From the NCBI GenBank assembly GCA_013140715.1, contig JABFSG010000016.1, forward strand, positions 42,550 to 106,549: 64,000 bases of DNA, in the 5' to 3' direction. The stretch is from Nitrospiraceae bacterium (lineage in GTDB: Bacteria > Nitrospirota > Nitrospiria > Nitrospirales > Nitrospiraceae). Below are positions 17,848 through 30,253 of the stretch, piece by piece. The notes under the pieces were generated by a model, which worked only from the letters and a program-made list of their open reading frames with translations, was not told where the DNA came from and made no database searches. The position numbers and the translations under genes are program-made. Position 1 is the first letter of the stretch, and each line of letters begins with the position of its first letter.

Positions 17848-20514
17848 TCACGTTGCTTTCAACACGGACACAATCGCCGTCCGAAAGGACGGGACTTTCG
17901 TATCCGGATCGATGACACAGTCGAAAAGTCGCAAGGCCTCCTGCGCGAAGTGATCGGGGAGCCAGGCCAACCCCTCAGGCACCCGCTCGAGCACTTTCAC
18001 CGTAGTGATGAATTGACCACGGTTGTTCGAAAGACGAACTCGATCTCCCGATCCGAGAGAAAATCGAGCGGCATCTACTGGATTCATCTGCAACAACCCG
18101 CTCGGTTCGATCTGCAACAGTCCCTTTGAGTGGGTCGACAGTTTCCCTGAATGAAACAGGCTCTGGACCAGTCCAAGCTGGACCGTGCCTTCCTGCCGCA
18201 CGGCTCGCGGAGGCAGTGTATACCGAATCGCCACGTCATGGCGATATCCCTCGGTTACGTATCGGTCGATTGCGGAAGGATCTGCAGTGGGAGCGATCGG
18301 CGAAGGCCCGAGGGAGCCATAGCCTGGAATCACCGACCGAATCTCTTTGAGGATCTCTTTGGCTTCGCCGTATTCCAACGGCGCGCCGAGAAAGACCGAG
18401 AATGCCGACAGGATTTCCCAGTCGGGGCGGCTGTCGCCCACCGGATCGATTGCGGGCCTGACAGCCTGGACATGGCCCTCGGTATTGGTGAAGGTCCCGG
18501 CTTTTTCCATGGCCGAAGCTGCGGGAAGCACGACATGGGCAAGCGCGGCTGTTTCCGTGAGAAACAGCTCCTGGCATACAAGAAAATCGAGTTTGCTCAG
18601 CGCTTCTTTGGTTCTGATCTGGGAGGGAAGGCTCCCAACAGGATTCTCTCCCACGACGAAGAGACTCTTAATGATCCCGGCGCTCGCTCGGTCGATCATC
18701 TCGATGAGAGTGCTTCCCGGTACGAGAGGAATCTCCTCTTTCCAGGCGCGAGCCATCCGGTCGCGCGAGTCCTGATCCGTCAGGTCGAGCGCTCCCGGCA
18801 GCAGCTCCGCAACCGCCCCCATTTCAACCGCTCCCTGATCGTTATTCTCTTCCGCCAAGGGAGCGAAGCCGCAACCGGGCGAGGTCAACTTTCCAGACAA
18901 GAGAAGCAGGTCGAGGAGATTGAGGCAAATGCCGTAACCACCCTGGCTGCGCAACAGGATCTGTCCGGCAAGGACCACGACACGGCGCCCCCGAACCAGA
19001 GAAGCGGCCATCTGGGAGAACAAGTCGCGCGAGATCCCCGTGTTCACGGCAAGATCTTCCCAGGCTATTTGCTGAACCGCGTGAGAGAGGACCGAGACAT
19101 AGTCCGGCGCCCGTTGCCGGATTCCAGAATCGACATGGTCTCCTTCAATCACAGCCTTCAAGAGGCCGAGAACGGCTGCGCCGAATTGGGACGGGGCGAC
19201 ACAGACATGTTGCCGGGATAGATTGGTAATGTTGCTGATCGTGCCGACCGCTGGCTGAAGCGCCTCGATCGTCAACAACGTCGCCTCGTATTTTTTGACG
19301 GCTTCTTTTACTTTAAGTCCCGTAATCGGATTGGCTTCAGTGATATTCGTACCGACCAGGAGCAGCACGTCCGCTTGCACGATGTCCTCGAACGTCACGG
19401 TCCAGCGGTGCGTGCCTTGTACCCGTCGCATCGCCTGTACTCCGTTGACGTGGCCGTACCGCGCGCTGCTGTCCAGGTTATTCGTCCCGATCGTGAGGCG
19501 CATAAACTTCTGGAAGAGATAGAGTTCTTCGTTGGTGCAGCGGCCGGAGATCAGCCCACCGAAGGCCTGTGGGCCATGAGCCTGCTTGATCCGGTTGGTC
19601 TGTTCGGCCACAAACAGGAGCGCCTCCTCCCACGTGGCCTCGACCAGCGTGCCGTTCCGTCTGATCATCGGATAGGTCACTCGGTCGGGATGACTCGTCG
19701 CATGAAATCCAAAATAGCCTCGCGCACAGAGGTCTCCGTTGTTCCGGCCGCCGCTATGGGCGCTGTTCACCTCGATCAGCTCCTGATCCTTGGTTTGCAC
19801 CGTGATCTGGCAACCGTCGCCGCAAAACGTGCAGATCGTATCGGCGCGTTTGAGCATCCAGGGACGGTACTCGTACATCGAGAGCCGGCTGGTGATGGCG
19901 CCGACCGGACAGATCTGCACGCAGCCGCCGCAGAACTCACAATCCAAGGGATGGTTGCCGAAGGACTTGATCTCGGTCATCGTACCTCGCCCGATCGGGG
20001 CGAGAGCCTTCACGTCCATGACCTCGTCGCAATAGCGGACGCAACGCAAACATTGGACGCAACGGTTCATCTGCGTTTCGATCAAGGGGCTGAAATATTC
20101 TTTCTGAAAAATACGCTTGGTCTCGGCAAATCGGCTGGTCGCGGTGTATTGATGGGAAAAATCTTGAAGGTCGCACCTACCGCCTTGGTCGCAGACCGGG
20201 CAATCCAACGGATGATTGGCCAGAATGAATTCGAGCACCGACTTGTGGGCGTCATTCACGACCGTCGTGGCCGTCCGAACGGCCATGCCTTCGGTTGCCA
20301 CGGTGCTGCAGGAGGTCTGGAGTTTTCTCACTCGTTCGATCTCGACCAGACACATGCGGCAGTTTGCATCCGGCTTGAGTTTCGGATGGTAGCAGAAATG
20401 CGGGATCATCACGCCGGCCTGACGAGCGGCTTCGATCACCAAGGTGCCTTTCGGCACCGAAATGGAAATGCCGTCGATGGTCAAGCGGACAGTTTCTGTG
20501 GTCACATTAGCCAT
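17848..20514 (-). CDS. nuoG: NADH-quinone oxidoreductase subunit G
   Basis: NuoG holds iron-sulfur clusters N1b, N4 and N5 in the peripheral arm. The 888-residue protein has the [2Fe-2S] ligands HFCYHPKLKPDANCRMC, then HPLDCPVCDQGGRCDLQD, the CVQCLRCVRYCDEV and CEFCGGCVQICPVGAI ferredoxin motifs. After these come CTFCGDGCQ and, 25 residues on, LCARGYFGF, the four Cys of the off-path cluster N7. The remaining 600 residues are a formate dehydrogenase/molybdopterin-like fold without obvious cofactor. A final beta domain (MNPVDAARFSLGSGDRVRLSNNRG) closes the chain. The gene follows nuoF by about 60 bases. Confidence 0.95.
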   Translation of the reverse strand: MANVTTETVRLTIDGISISVPKGTLVIEAARQAGVMIPHFCYHPKLKPDANCRMCLVEIERVRKLQTSCSTVATEGMAVRTATTVVNDAHKSVLEFILANHPLDCPVCDQGGRCDLQDFSHQYTATSRFAETKRIFQKEYFSPLIETQMNRCVQCLRCVRYCDEVMDVKALAPIGRGTMTEIKSFGNHPLDCEFCGGCVQICPVGAITSRLSMYEYRPWMLKRADTICTFCGDGCQITVQTKDQELIEVNSAHSGGRNNGDLCARGYFGFHATSHPDRVTYPMIRRNGTLVEATWEEALLFVAEQTNRIKQAHGPQAFGGLISGRCTNEELYLFQKFMRLTIGTNNLDSSARYGHVNGVQAMRRVQGTHRWTVTFEDIVQADVLLLVGTNITEANPITGLKVKEAVKKYEATLLTIEALQPAVGTISNITNLSRQHVCVAPSQFGAAVLGLLKAVIEGDHVDSGIRQRAPDYVSVLSHAVQQIAWEDLAVNTGISRDLFSQMAASLVRGRRVVVLAGQILLRSQGGYGICLNLLDLLLLSGKLTSPGCGFAPLAEENNDQGAVEMGAVAELLPGALDLTDQDSRDRMARAWKEEIPLVPGSTLIEMIDRASAGIIKSLFVVGENPVGSLPSQIRTKEALSKLDFLVCQELFLTETAALAHVVLPAASAMEKAGTFTNTEGHVQAVRPAIDPVGDSRPDWEILSAFSVFLGAPLEYGEAKEILKEIRSVIPGYGSLGPSPIAPTADPSAIDRYVTEGYRHDVAIRYTLPPRAVRQEGTVQLGLVQSLFHSGKLSTHSKGLLQIEPSGLLQMNPVDAARFSLGSGDRVRLSNNRGQFITTVKVLERVPEGLAWLPDHFAQEALRLFDCVIDPDTKVPSFRTAIVSVLKAT

Positions 20515-20572
20515 AGGTTCGTCTTCAAGTCAGAACGTCCGAAAGTCTTCACGTCGAAACGTTCGACCATTT

Positions 20573-21880
20573 TCAATGCCTCGCTACCGTCGGTTCCAGC
20601 CTGATGAGATTCGCCGTTTCTGCTTCCTGAATCAGCGCCACGTACTCAGAGCGCCAATATTTGAGCGTGCTCATAATCGGCGCCACTTCTGCATCCCCGA
20701 ACGCGCAAACCGTTCTACCTTCGATGTTCTTGCATAGATCGACTAAGGTTTCAAGATCTGCCATCTGTCCCCGCTTCGCGACGATTCGACGCATGGTTTG
20801 GACCAGCCAAGAGCTTCCCTCGCGGCAGGGGCTGCACTTACCGCAAGACTCATGATAGAAAAATTCCATCAAGCGGAGCGCGGCCCATACCATGGGAGTG
20901 CCCTCTTCCATCACCGTGACCCCTCCGGAACCGAGCATGGAGCCGGCGGCTGCAACGGACTCAAAGTCGAGTTTGACGTCGAGGTGGTCCGGCGTGAGGA
21001 ATGGTGCGGACGCCCCTCCCGGAATGAACGCCTTGAGCGGCTTGTCGGAACGCATGCCTCCTGCTTCCCCGTAAATCAATTCACGGAAGGTGATCCCCAT
21101 CGGCGTTTCGTAGTTCCCCGGCCGCTTCACATGGCCGCTGACGCAGAAGACTCTGGTTCCCGTGCTTTTCGGCGGAGAACCGATCGATGCAAACCATTCA
21201 GGGCCACGGGCGATAATGTGAGGAAGGTTGGCTAGGGTCTCGACGTTGTTGACCACAGTCGGCTTGTTGTAGAGACCATGTGTCGCGGGGAAGGGAGGCT
21301 TGACTCTCGGTAAGCCCCGCTTACCTTCAAGCGACTCCAGTAATGCCGTTTCTTCTCCGCAAATATAGGCGCCAGCGCCCCGGTGTACCCACACATTGGC
21401 GGTAATGCCTGTACCCAATATGTTGGATCCGATATAACCGGCGGCCCGTGCCTCCGCAATCGCCTGTTCCAATATCTTCGCCGCGAGAACCAGTTCGCCT
21501 CTGATGTAGATATAGGCGGACTCGGCTCCGATCGCGTAGCAGGCAAGCACGATGCCTTCCAGGAGCTGATGGGGATCTCTCTCCATGAGCTGGCGATCCT
21601 TGAACGTGCCTGGTTCGCTTTCGTCCGCGTTGCAACAGAGATAGCGTGGGCCTTGATAGTCCTTGGGCAGGAATCCCCATTTCACCCCGGTCGGAAACCC
21701 TGCGCCGCCGCGCCCTCGCAGCCCCGATTTCATCACCGCCATGGTGACTTCGGTCGGCGGCACCTTCCCAACGACCTTGCGGAGCGCCTGGTAGCCACCG
21801 GCCCGCTCGTATTCTTGAAGCGAGCCTGTGTAGCCGGACTGCATCATGTTTTTGAGCAATATGAGTTCGTATTTTGGCAT
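20573..21880 (-). CDS. nuoF: NADH-quinone oxidoreductase subunit F (NADH- and FMN-binding)
   Basis: NuoF oxidises NADH through FMN and passes electrons to cluster N3. The 435-residue protein shows the glycine-rich GLRGRGGAGFPTGVKWGF for NADH, ICGEETALLESLEGKRGLPRVKPPFPATHGLYNKPTVVNNVET for FMN, and CGKCSPCREGSSW with a later GRTVCAFGDA Cys as N3 ligands. The start MPKYELILLKNMMQ at 21880 lies about 70 bases after the end of nuoE. All catalytic motifs are intact. Confidence 0.97.
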   Translation of the reverse strand: MPKYELILLKNMMQSGYTGSLQEYERAGGYQALRKVVGKVPPTEVTMAVMKSGLRGRGGAGFPTGVKWGFLPKDYQGPRYLCCNADESEPGTFKDRQLMERDPHQLLEGIVLACYAIGAESAYIYIRGELVLAAKILEQAIAEARAAGYIGSNILGTGITANVWVHRGAGAYICGEETALLESLEGKRGLPRVKPPFPATHGLYNKPTVVNNVETLANLPHIIARGPEWFASIGSPPKSTGTRVFCVSGHVKRPGNYETPMGITFRELIYGEAGGMRSDKPLKAFIPGGASAPFLTPDHLDVKLDFESVAAAGSMLGSGGVTVMEEGTPMVWAALRLMEFFYHESCGKCSPCREGSSWLVQTMRRIVAKRGQMADLETLVDLCKNIEGRTVCAFGDAEVAPIMSTLKYWRSEYVALIQEAETANLIRLEPTVARH

Positions 21881-21950
21881 TGTCCTAATCTCGTGAAGCG
21901 TTAGCAGTCTCAGATCTCCGTTTTGCGAACGACGAGATACGCGTCACGTT

Positions 21951-22502
21951 TCACACCCCCGGCTTTGCCGGGGCCGGTTCTGGCCACATAAATGGACCGG
22001 TCTTGAGCGAACTGCTCCCGTCTCTCTTGAGGTCGTCCAGGATTCGGTCGAATGTGTCTTCTGTAAGCCGCTCGTAATAGTCGTCGTTGATCTGCATCAT
22101 CGGCGCAGTGCCACAGGCAGCGAGGCATTCGACCGCGCTGAGGGTAAAGAGTCCGTCGGTCGTTGTCTCTCCCGGTCCGATTCCGAGCTTCGTCTTGACC
22201 CATCCAATAACCGTATCGGATCCGGCCAGGGCGCACATCAGGGACTTACAGACTTGGAGATGAAACTTTCCCACGCGCTTCAGATTGATCATCGTATAAA
22301 ACGTGGCCGTTTCATAGACTTGCGGCGGAGTCAGATGCAAAAGCCCCGCAATTTCCTTCATCGCCCCCTCAGATACGAAGCCCTCCTCCCGTTGCGCCAG
22401 GTAGAGCAACGGAATCAACGCCGAGCGCTTCACCGGATACCGGCTCAACAACTCTTCGATTTCTGTTCGATATTTCTCGCGGAGCATTCTGTCCTCTTCC
22501 AA
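21951..22502 (-). CDS. nuoE: NADH-quinone oxidoreductase subunit E
   Basis: NuoE has a thioredoxin-like fold and carries the [2Fe-2S] cluster N1a next to the FMN. The 183-residue protein shows the four ligands as VCKSLMCALAGS and ECLAACGTAPMMQIND. The N-terminal helical part (KRSALIPLLYLAQREEGFVSEGAMKEIAGLLHLTPPQVYETATFYTM) matches the family well. The start could be 22502 or the ATG five codons later; the second is near a better position for MLREKYRTEIEELLSRYP. Confidence 0.96.
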   Translation of the reverse strand: MEEDRMLREKYRTEIEELLSRYPVKRSALIPLLYLAQREEGFVSEGAMKEIAGLLHLTPPQVYETATFYTMINLKRVGKFHLQVCKSLMCALAGSDTVIGWVKTKLGIGPGETTTDGLFTLSAVECLAACGTAPMMQINDDYYERLTEDTFDRILDDLKRDGSSSLKTGPFMWPEPAPAKPGV

Positions 22503-22570
22503 ACATTCTTCGTGAGGGGTGAGGCGTCAGGGGTAAGGGGAACGAAGAACATTGGTCTTCGCGCCTCACG

Positions 22571-24322
22571 TCATCGGTCACATTCCCCCATCACCACATC
22601 GTAGGTCCCAAAGATCGTAATGACATCGGAGATCAGGTAGCCCCGCGCCATATGGTCGAAGGCGCCCATATGGACAAACGAAGGCGAGCGAATCTTCAGC
22701 CGATAGGGGCGAGCGCTGCCGTCGCTCACGATGAAAAATCCCAATTCGCCCTTGGGAGCCTCTGTCGCACAGTAGGTCTCGCCCTTCGGCGGCTTGATGC
22801 CCTGGGTATAAATAATGAAATGATGGATCAAGCTCTCCATGTCCCGCATAACCAGCTCCTTGGGCGGCGGAATGTACTGCGGCGCCTCAGCCATGATCGG
22901 CCCCTCCGGCAGCTGATCGAGACATTGTGCGATGATCCTGGCGCTCTGCCTCATTTCTTCCATGCGTATCCAATACCGGTCGTAGGTATCGCCGTTCCTG
23001 CCGATCGGCACTGCCCACTCGACTTTGTCGTATACACCGTAGGGCTCCGCCTTACGGATATCGTAGGCAACGCCCGACCCGCGCAAGACCGGCCCGGTGC
23101 ACCCGAAGTTGATCGCGTCCTCGGCCGAAAGCAGCGCCACGTTTTTCGTGCGCCCGAGCCAGATACGATTGGCCGCGATGAGCGAATCGTATTCCTTGAC
23201 CTTCTCGGGAAAGACGTCGAGGAACGATTTCATCCGCTGAACCAGCTCCGGAGTGAAATCGCTATCGACTCCGCCGATGCGATAGTAGTTCAAGGTCAGA
23301 CGGGCGCCGCAGAGCTTTTCAAACATGTCCAGCAGTACTTCACGCTCCCTAAAGGTCCAAAAAAACACGGTCATGGCGCCGATATCCAGAGCCTGGGTGC
23401 CGAGCCAAAAGAGGTGCCCGATGATCCGCTGCATCTCGGCCACGATGGTCCTGACGTATTCGGCTCGGATTGGCACGGTGATCTCGAGGAGCTTTTCCAC
23501 GGCGCGCACGTACGCGTAGTTATTGGACATGGCACAGACGTAGTCGAGCCGGTCCGTATGCGGAATCATCTGCATGTAGGTGAGACCCTCGGCTAATTTC
23601 TCGACGCCTCGATGCAGGTAGCCGAGGTCCGGCGTGGCTTTCACAACCCGTTCGCCGTCCAACATGAGCACGACCCGCAATACGCCGTGGGTGCTCGGAT
23701 GCTGCGGCCCCATGTTCAGCAGCAATTCCTCTTTCCTCCCGGAACCCGGCGCACCAGGTTCGGTTCGAAAGGTATCTTTCTTCTCCTCGGAAATCTCGCT
23801 CTCAACGATGTCCAGCGGGGCCTCGTCGAAACTCGGAATGAAGTCGAACTGGCTGCGCCAGCCTCGGCCTTCCGCCGGGAAGTCTTTTCTCAAGGGGTAT
23901 CCCTCGGCATAATCCTCCGGCAGCAAAATGCGCCGGAGATCGGGATGGCCGGAAAAGCGAATGCCCATCATGTCGTACACTTCCCGCTCCAGGAAGTCGG
24001 CCCCCTTCCAGATTCCCGTAACTGACGCAATCGCCGGATCCTCTTCCGCGATACGCGCCTTGAGGCGCAGGCGCTGCTGAAGCGGAAGCGAATGTAAGTG
24101 ATAGACGACTTCAAACCGCATCTGATCTTCCGGATAATCGACCGAGCAGATGTCGGTCAGATGATCGAAGGCCGCTTCCGGCGCGTCGTGCAAATAGCGC
24201 GCAATATCGAGCAGACGCGCGGCGGCCACGGAGACAGAGGTCTCGGCCCGCGCGGCGTCGACGCGAATCGCGAGGATCGCGTCAGGAAATTGCGTTTTCA
24301 GATTGTCGAGCAGAGCTTTCAT
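22571..24322 (-). CDS. nuoCD: NADH-quinone oxidoreductase subunit CD (fused)
   Basis: One 583-residue protein joins NuoC (about residues 1-150, with EREVYDMMGIRFSGHPDLRRILLPEDY) to NuoD (from about 205, LLLNMGPQHPSTHGVLRVVLMLDGE, to GTYDVVMGECDR). NuoD forms half of the quinone pocket: the His in GPQHPSTHG and the conserved Tyr region are present. Arg238, in LGYLHRGVEKL, lies where mitochondrial NDUFS2 carries a dimethylated Arg next to cluster N2. The linker DTFRTEPGAPGSGRKEE is short. ATG 24322 starts MKALLDNLKTQF; codons up to 24361 lie in a GTGAAGC repeat. Confidence 0.96.
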   Translation of the reverse strand: MKALLDNLKTQFPDAILAIRVDAARAETSVSVAAARLLDIARYLHDAPEAAFDHLTDICSVDYPEDQMRFEVVYHLHSLPLQQRLRLKARIAEEDPAIASVTGIWKGADFLEREVYDMMGIRFSGHPDLRRILLPEDYAEGYPLRKDFPAEGRGWRSQFDFIPSFDEAPLDIVESEISEEKKDTFRTEPGAPGSGRKEELLLNMGPQHPSTHGVLRVVLMLDGERVVKATPDLGYLHRGVEKLAEGLTYMQMIPHTDRLDYVCAMSNNYAYVRAVEKLLEITVPIRAEYVRTIVAEMQRIIGHLFWLGTQALDIGAMTVFFWTFREREVLLDMFEKLCGARLTLNYYRIGGVDSDFTPELVQRMKSFLDVFPEKVKEYDSLIAANRIWLGRTKNVALLSAEDAINFGCTGPVLRGSGVAYDIRKAEPYGVYDKVEWAVPIGRNGDTYDRYWIRMEEMRQSARIIAQCLDQLPEGPIMAEAPQYIPPPKELVMRDMESLIHHFIIYTQGIKPPKGETYCATEAPKGELGFFIVSDGSARPYRLKIRSPSFVHMGAFDHMARGYLISDVITIFGTYDVVMGECDR

Positions 24323-24329
24323 GGTCGCC

Positions 24330-24408
24330 GTGAAGCGTGAAGCGTGAAGCGTGAAGCGCAAGAGAACTTGGCCTATTTATTCCTGCGATTCACGTTTGAC
24401 GGCTCACG
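24330..24408. repeat. Hairpin of four GTGAAGC heptamers between nuoB and nuoCD
   Basis: Four exact GTGAAGC copies lie at 24330-24357. The complementary arm, GATTCACGTTTGACGGCTCACG, spans about 24387-24408. Design and position match the element at 15273-15356, but the repeated unit differs by one base. A partial relative (GTGTGAAGCGTGAAGCGC) is at about 25378-25395, upstream of nuoA. Confidence 0.7.
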
Positions 24409-24888
24409 TCATTTTACGAACACCTTCTCCCGCTGAATCTTTTCCTGCAACTTGAGTATTCCGTCGAGCAACGCTTCCGGACGGGGCGGACAACCCGGCA
24501 CATAGACATCGACCGGAATGATCTGGTCGACACCCTGAACCACCGCGTAACTATTGTAGTGATTGCCTGAGGTGGCGCAGGAACCCATAGAAATGACATA
24601 CCGTGGTTCCGGCATCTGGTCGTAGATACGGCGGATCACCGGCGCCATCTTGCGAGCCACAGTGCCGGCGATGATCATGAGATCGGCCTGCCGCGGTGAG
24701 GCCCGAAAAACGCCGGCGCCAAAGCGATCCAAATCGTACCGTGACGACACCGTCGCAATCATCTCAATGGCACAGCAAGCGAGACCGAACGTCATCGGCC
24801 ACAAAGCCGACTTGCGCGACCAATTCACAACTGCATCCAGATTGGTCGTCAGAATATTCGCCTCAAACTGTCGCTCCGCAAAGCTCAT
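24409..24888 (-). CDS. nuoB: NADH-quinone oxidoreductase subunit B
   Basis: NuoB holds cluster N2, the last electron carrier before quinone. The 159-residue protein has the four ligand cysteines: the adjacent pair in [14 protein letters not shown], then [43 protein letters not shown]. It also shows the conserved [22 protein letters not shown]. Length and organisation are standard. It lies between nuoA and nuoCD in the operon. Confidence 0.97.
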   Translation of the reverse strand: MSFAERQFEANILTTNLDAVVNWSRKSALWPMTFGLACCAIEMIATVSSRYDLDRFGAGVFRASPRQADLMIIAGTVARKMAPVIRRIYDQMPEPRYVISMGSCATSGNHYNSYAVVQGVDQIIPVDVYVPGCPPRPEALLDGILKLQEKIQREKVFVK

Positions 24889-24983
24889 GGTTATGCCGTT
24901 ATTCGTTAAATGTTATGCGTCAATCGCAAGGAATGTTTCCGTCCGGATGTTTCACAGTTAACGATTCACGTTTAACGTCCTTG

Positions 24984-25355
24984 CTAGTCCCATTCCAACG
25001 CCCCCTTCTTCCATGCGTACCAGAATCCGGCCAGTAGAATACCCAGAAACACGAGCATTTCGATGAGTCCCAACAGGCCGAGCGATTGAAACCTGACGGC
25101 CCAGGGGACCATGAAAATGACCTCGATATCGAAAATGACGAACAGCATCGCGATGATGTAGTAGCGCATCGGAAACTGGATGCGCGCATCGGAAAACAAG
25201 GGACTTCCGCTTTCATAAGGGGCCAGCTTGGCTCGGTAGGAACGACTCGGTCGAAGGAACGAGCCGACAAGCAAGACGCCGGCGACAGAGACCCCTGCAA
25301 TGACGAAAAACAAGATAATCGGTATGTAGTTCTCTGGAATGGCTGCGTTACCCAT
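24984..25355 (-). CDS. nuoA: NADH-quinone oxidoreductase subunit A
   Basis: NuoA is a three-helix membrane subunit at the quinone end of the membrane arm. The protein shows IPIILFFVIAGVSVAGVLLVGSFL, KLAPYESGSPLFSDARIQFPMRYYIIAMLFVIFDIEVIFMVPWAV (the conserved E-SG and F-D-E motifs), and a final helix. MGNAAIPENYIPI from 25355 gives 123 residues; an ATG at 25373 would add six. It is the first complex I gene, about 80 bases after the MidA-like gene. Confidence 0.95.
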   Translation of the reverse strand: MGNAAIPENYIPIILFFVIAGVSVAGVLLVGSFLRPSRSYRAKLAPYESGSPLFSDARIQFPMRYYIIAMLFVIFDIEVIFMVPWAVRFQSLGLLGLIEMLVFLGILLAGFWYAWKKGALEWD

Positions 25356-25436
25356 ATAGAACCTGTGAAACATGAAGTGTGAAGCGTGAAGCGCAAGGAG
25401 TCTGTTCCGATTTCATCGACCACATCATTTGGGCAC

Positions 25437-26690
25437 TCATGCTACAGAATGCGCCGCCAGTGCAGAACCGAAGAAGGGCTTGAATTTCAAACCGTCCAGC
25501 TCCGGACAACTCAATCCCTTATGTTGCATGAGCACCTTGAACGTGCTGCCCATGCCGTTCGGCTTGAGGAGATGAATCGCGGCCTGAAACTCTGGGCTCT
25601 CAGGCTCCAACTCTCCGATCATCTCTTCAACGCCAAGCCCCATGAGAAAACTCATTTGGTTGGTGAATCCCGTCACATGGAGTCCCTGTTCTTCACCAAC
25701 GGCAGCCAGGGACGAAAAGTCCACGTGGGCTGTCATATCCTGCTCGCCGACCCGCATGAACGGATCTTCGTTGGTCAGCTGCTGGAAGTAGCAAAGGAAT
25801 GTGCCGTTCTTCCTCTCTGGCCCATAGAGATCTTGCGCCGTATGGCCATAATCGATAGTCACGACAAAACCGCGATCGATCTGCTGAGCTACCTGTTCCA
25901 TCCAATCGATCGCTTGCAGATTCACTTCGGTTCGATAGCCCTCCGGCAAAGTCGTCTGCAGTCTCTGCAGATACTCGGCGATCCGGATCGTCGAGAGGGG
26001 CATCGGACATTCCACAAACCGCCCATCTCGATAGTCCACATAGAGTTCATCGGTTCGCCCGGCCGTGACTTGAATCCTGTGCACGGGAAAGGCATCCACC
26101 AGCTCATTGCTGAGGAACAGACCGGTCACAGTCTCCGGAGCGAGTCCATCGAGACCTTCCACCCAAGTGACGAGACCAGACTTGCTGAGCCACGGAGCCA
26201 GGTTTCGACACTGCAGTTCCCGCATAGCGGGACTCCGTTCGATCAGGATATAGCGCAGACGCGATGCAAAGCTGTCTCCTTGACTATGGATTGCCGTCAG
26301 GACATCCCGAGCTAATAAGCCTTTGCCTGCGCCCATTTCGACAATCGTGAATGGAGTGGGGCAACCCAATAATTCGTCCATTTGCCTGGCCTGCGCAGCC
26401 AGTGTGCGACCGAGAATCATCGGAAACACATCGGAGCTGGTGTAGAAGTCACCGGACCAGCCTATACGTTCATGGCCTATGCCGTCGGGTCGGCGCATGT
26501 AATAGCCGAATTGAGGGTGATAGAGCGCCAGCTCCATGAACCGGACGAAAGGAATGGGGCCTGAGAAAGCGATCTCGGACGCAATGGCAGAGATAAGTTC
26601 AGGGTGCCCAGCCGTCACAGACACAATTCCCTTCCTCCGCTTAACCGGCCTAAGCGGGAACACCAATGCTCCATAACGGGTAAAATCCAC
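25437..26690 (-). CDS. SAM-dependent methyltransferase of the MidA/NDUFAF7 family
   Basis: The 417-residue protein is of the DUF185/MidA type. FMELALYHPQFGYYMR is at residues 51-66, GDFYTSSDVFPMILGRTLA at 80-98, and TIVEMGAGKGLLARDVL, the SAM-binding motif I, at 115-131. Later blocks are YILIERSPAMRELQ, FLSNELVDAFPVHRIQV and TIDYGHTAQDLYGPERKNGTFLCYFQQLTNEDPFMRVGEQDMTAHVDF, all family hallmarks. In mitochondria the homologue dimethylates an Arg of NDUFS2, needed for complex I assembly. Here the gene lies just upstream of nuoA on the same strand, so it may be transcribed with complex I and modify NuoCD. That role is inference. Confidence 0.88.
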   Translation of the reverse strand: MDFTRYGALVFPLRPVKRRKGIVSVTAGHPELISAIASEIAFSGPIPFVRFMELALYHPQFGYYMRRPDGIGHERIGWSGDFYTSSDVFPMILGRTLAAQARQMDELLGCPTPFTIVEMGAGKGLLARDVLTAIHSQGDSFASRLRYILIERSPAMRELQCRNLAPWLSKSGLVTWVEGLDGLAPETVTGLFLSNELVDAFPVHRIQVTAGRTDELYVDYRDGRFVECPMPLSTIRIAEYLQRLQTTLPEGYRTEVNLQAIDWMEQVAQQIDRGFVVTIDYGHTAQDLYGPERKNGTFLCYFQQLTNEDPFMRVGEQDMTAHVDFSSLAAVGEEQGLHVTGFTNQMSFLMGLGVEEMIGELEPESPEFQAAIHLLKPNGMGSTFKVLMQHKGLSCPELDGLKFKPFFGSALAAHSVA

Positions 26691-27356
26691 CCATCATGAT
26701 TGGTGTAAAAAATAGCTTAGGTTAGACTCTGATTACTCCCTAAGTCAAGGTGAAATAAGGAAGAAAGGTTTCCGTTGACCGAACACACAAGGCTATTCCT
26801 GCCTCAGTTCAGCAACCCAAGCCGATCGGCTCTGAATCTCGGGCAAGATCTCCCAAATGAGCACGATTCATCGCCCCAAATCCCGGCTTTCATCTCGGCT
26901 CGGCTGGAAGGGCTATGGACTGAGGCGTTCGACATGGCGTCGGCAATAACTGAGGACGCACGGCAATCCACGCACGACGACATTGCGACGCTTCGGCACA
27001 GTTTAGACGAGTACGTGGTGACTATGTGACACGGTTAGTAGCGGTGGAGGCGCGTCGCATCATGGCAACGCCGAAGTTCCATGCCCTTGGTCAGTCGAGC
27101 CTCTTCACATCCCCTGACACTTCTTCTAATTCTCTTTTGCATTCCCCTAGTAGGACCGCTGCGCGCGCTCGACCTGCGCGGCAATTCGGGCACCGTTCTA
27201 TCGAACAGTTGCGGCTCGCTGAAATCGAGTACTGCCGATGTTCGACGTTCCGTTCATGCGTAGCATGGAATGGAACAAGTTTCGGCAGCAAACAGCTGTG
27301 AGATAGAGAACGGTCGAATTGACACTCGGGAGAGAGGCGGGCGCAGTGATCCTACA
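26691..27356. other. Gap between secA and midA-like gene with only weak small ORFs
   Basis: No gene is firmly recognisable in these 666 bases. Plus-strand 26775-27029 (TTG start, 84 residues, acidic, rich in Ser/Asp) could encode a small cytoplasmic protein, ending with helical TEDARQSTHDDIATLRHSLDEYV. Plus-strand 27081-27263 (60 residues) begins with a signal-peptide-like LTLLLILFCIPLVGPLRALD. Neither has a convincing ribosome binding site. The region lies upstream of the MidA-nuo operon (minus strand) and may carry its promoter. Confidence 0.4.
26775..27029 (+). CDS. Possible small hypothetical protein
   Basis: An 84-codon ORF from a TTG, on the opposite strand to its neighbours. I do not recognise it. 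Composition is hydrophilic, and the second half (ISARLEGLWTEAFDMASAITEDARQ...) is probably helical. A purine-rich AGGAAGAAAGG lies about ten bases before the start. It could equally be a chance frame. Confidence 0.25.
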   Translation: MTEHTRLFLPQFSNPSRSALNLGQDLPNEHDSSPQIPAFISARLEGLWTEAFDMASAITEDARQSTHDDIATLRHSLDEYVVTM

Positions 27357-30080
<2,724 letters not shown>

Positions 30081-30253
30081 GGTACTGTCGTTCGAAACGA
30101 ACGCCGATATCCCCTCAAATGTGTGTCGCAGTATACAACATCTCTTTGCTGAATCCTATAATAAGCGGCTGCCAGGTTTCAGTAGTGACTGGCTTGACAG
30201 GTCTAAGGGTATCCATTTAAGATCTGTACGACTTAGACTGGGTTTTCTTTACG

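Noticed and set aside
18151..20604. Long plus-strand ORFs opposite nuoG
   Set aside because: They mirror the codon pattern of nuoG and have no start signals or recognisable domain.
27026..27301. A 91-codon plus-strand ORF
   Set aside because: Low-complexity Arg/Ser composition, no ribosome site, overlapped by another weak frame.
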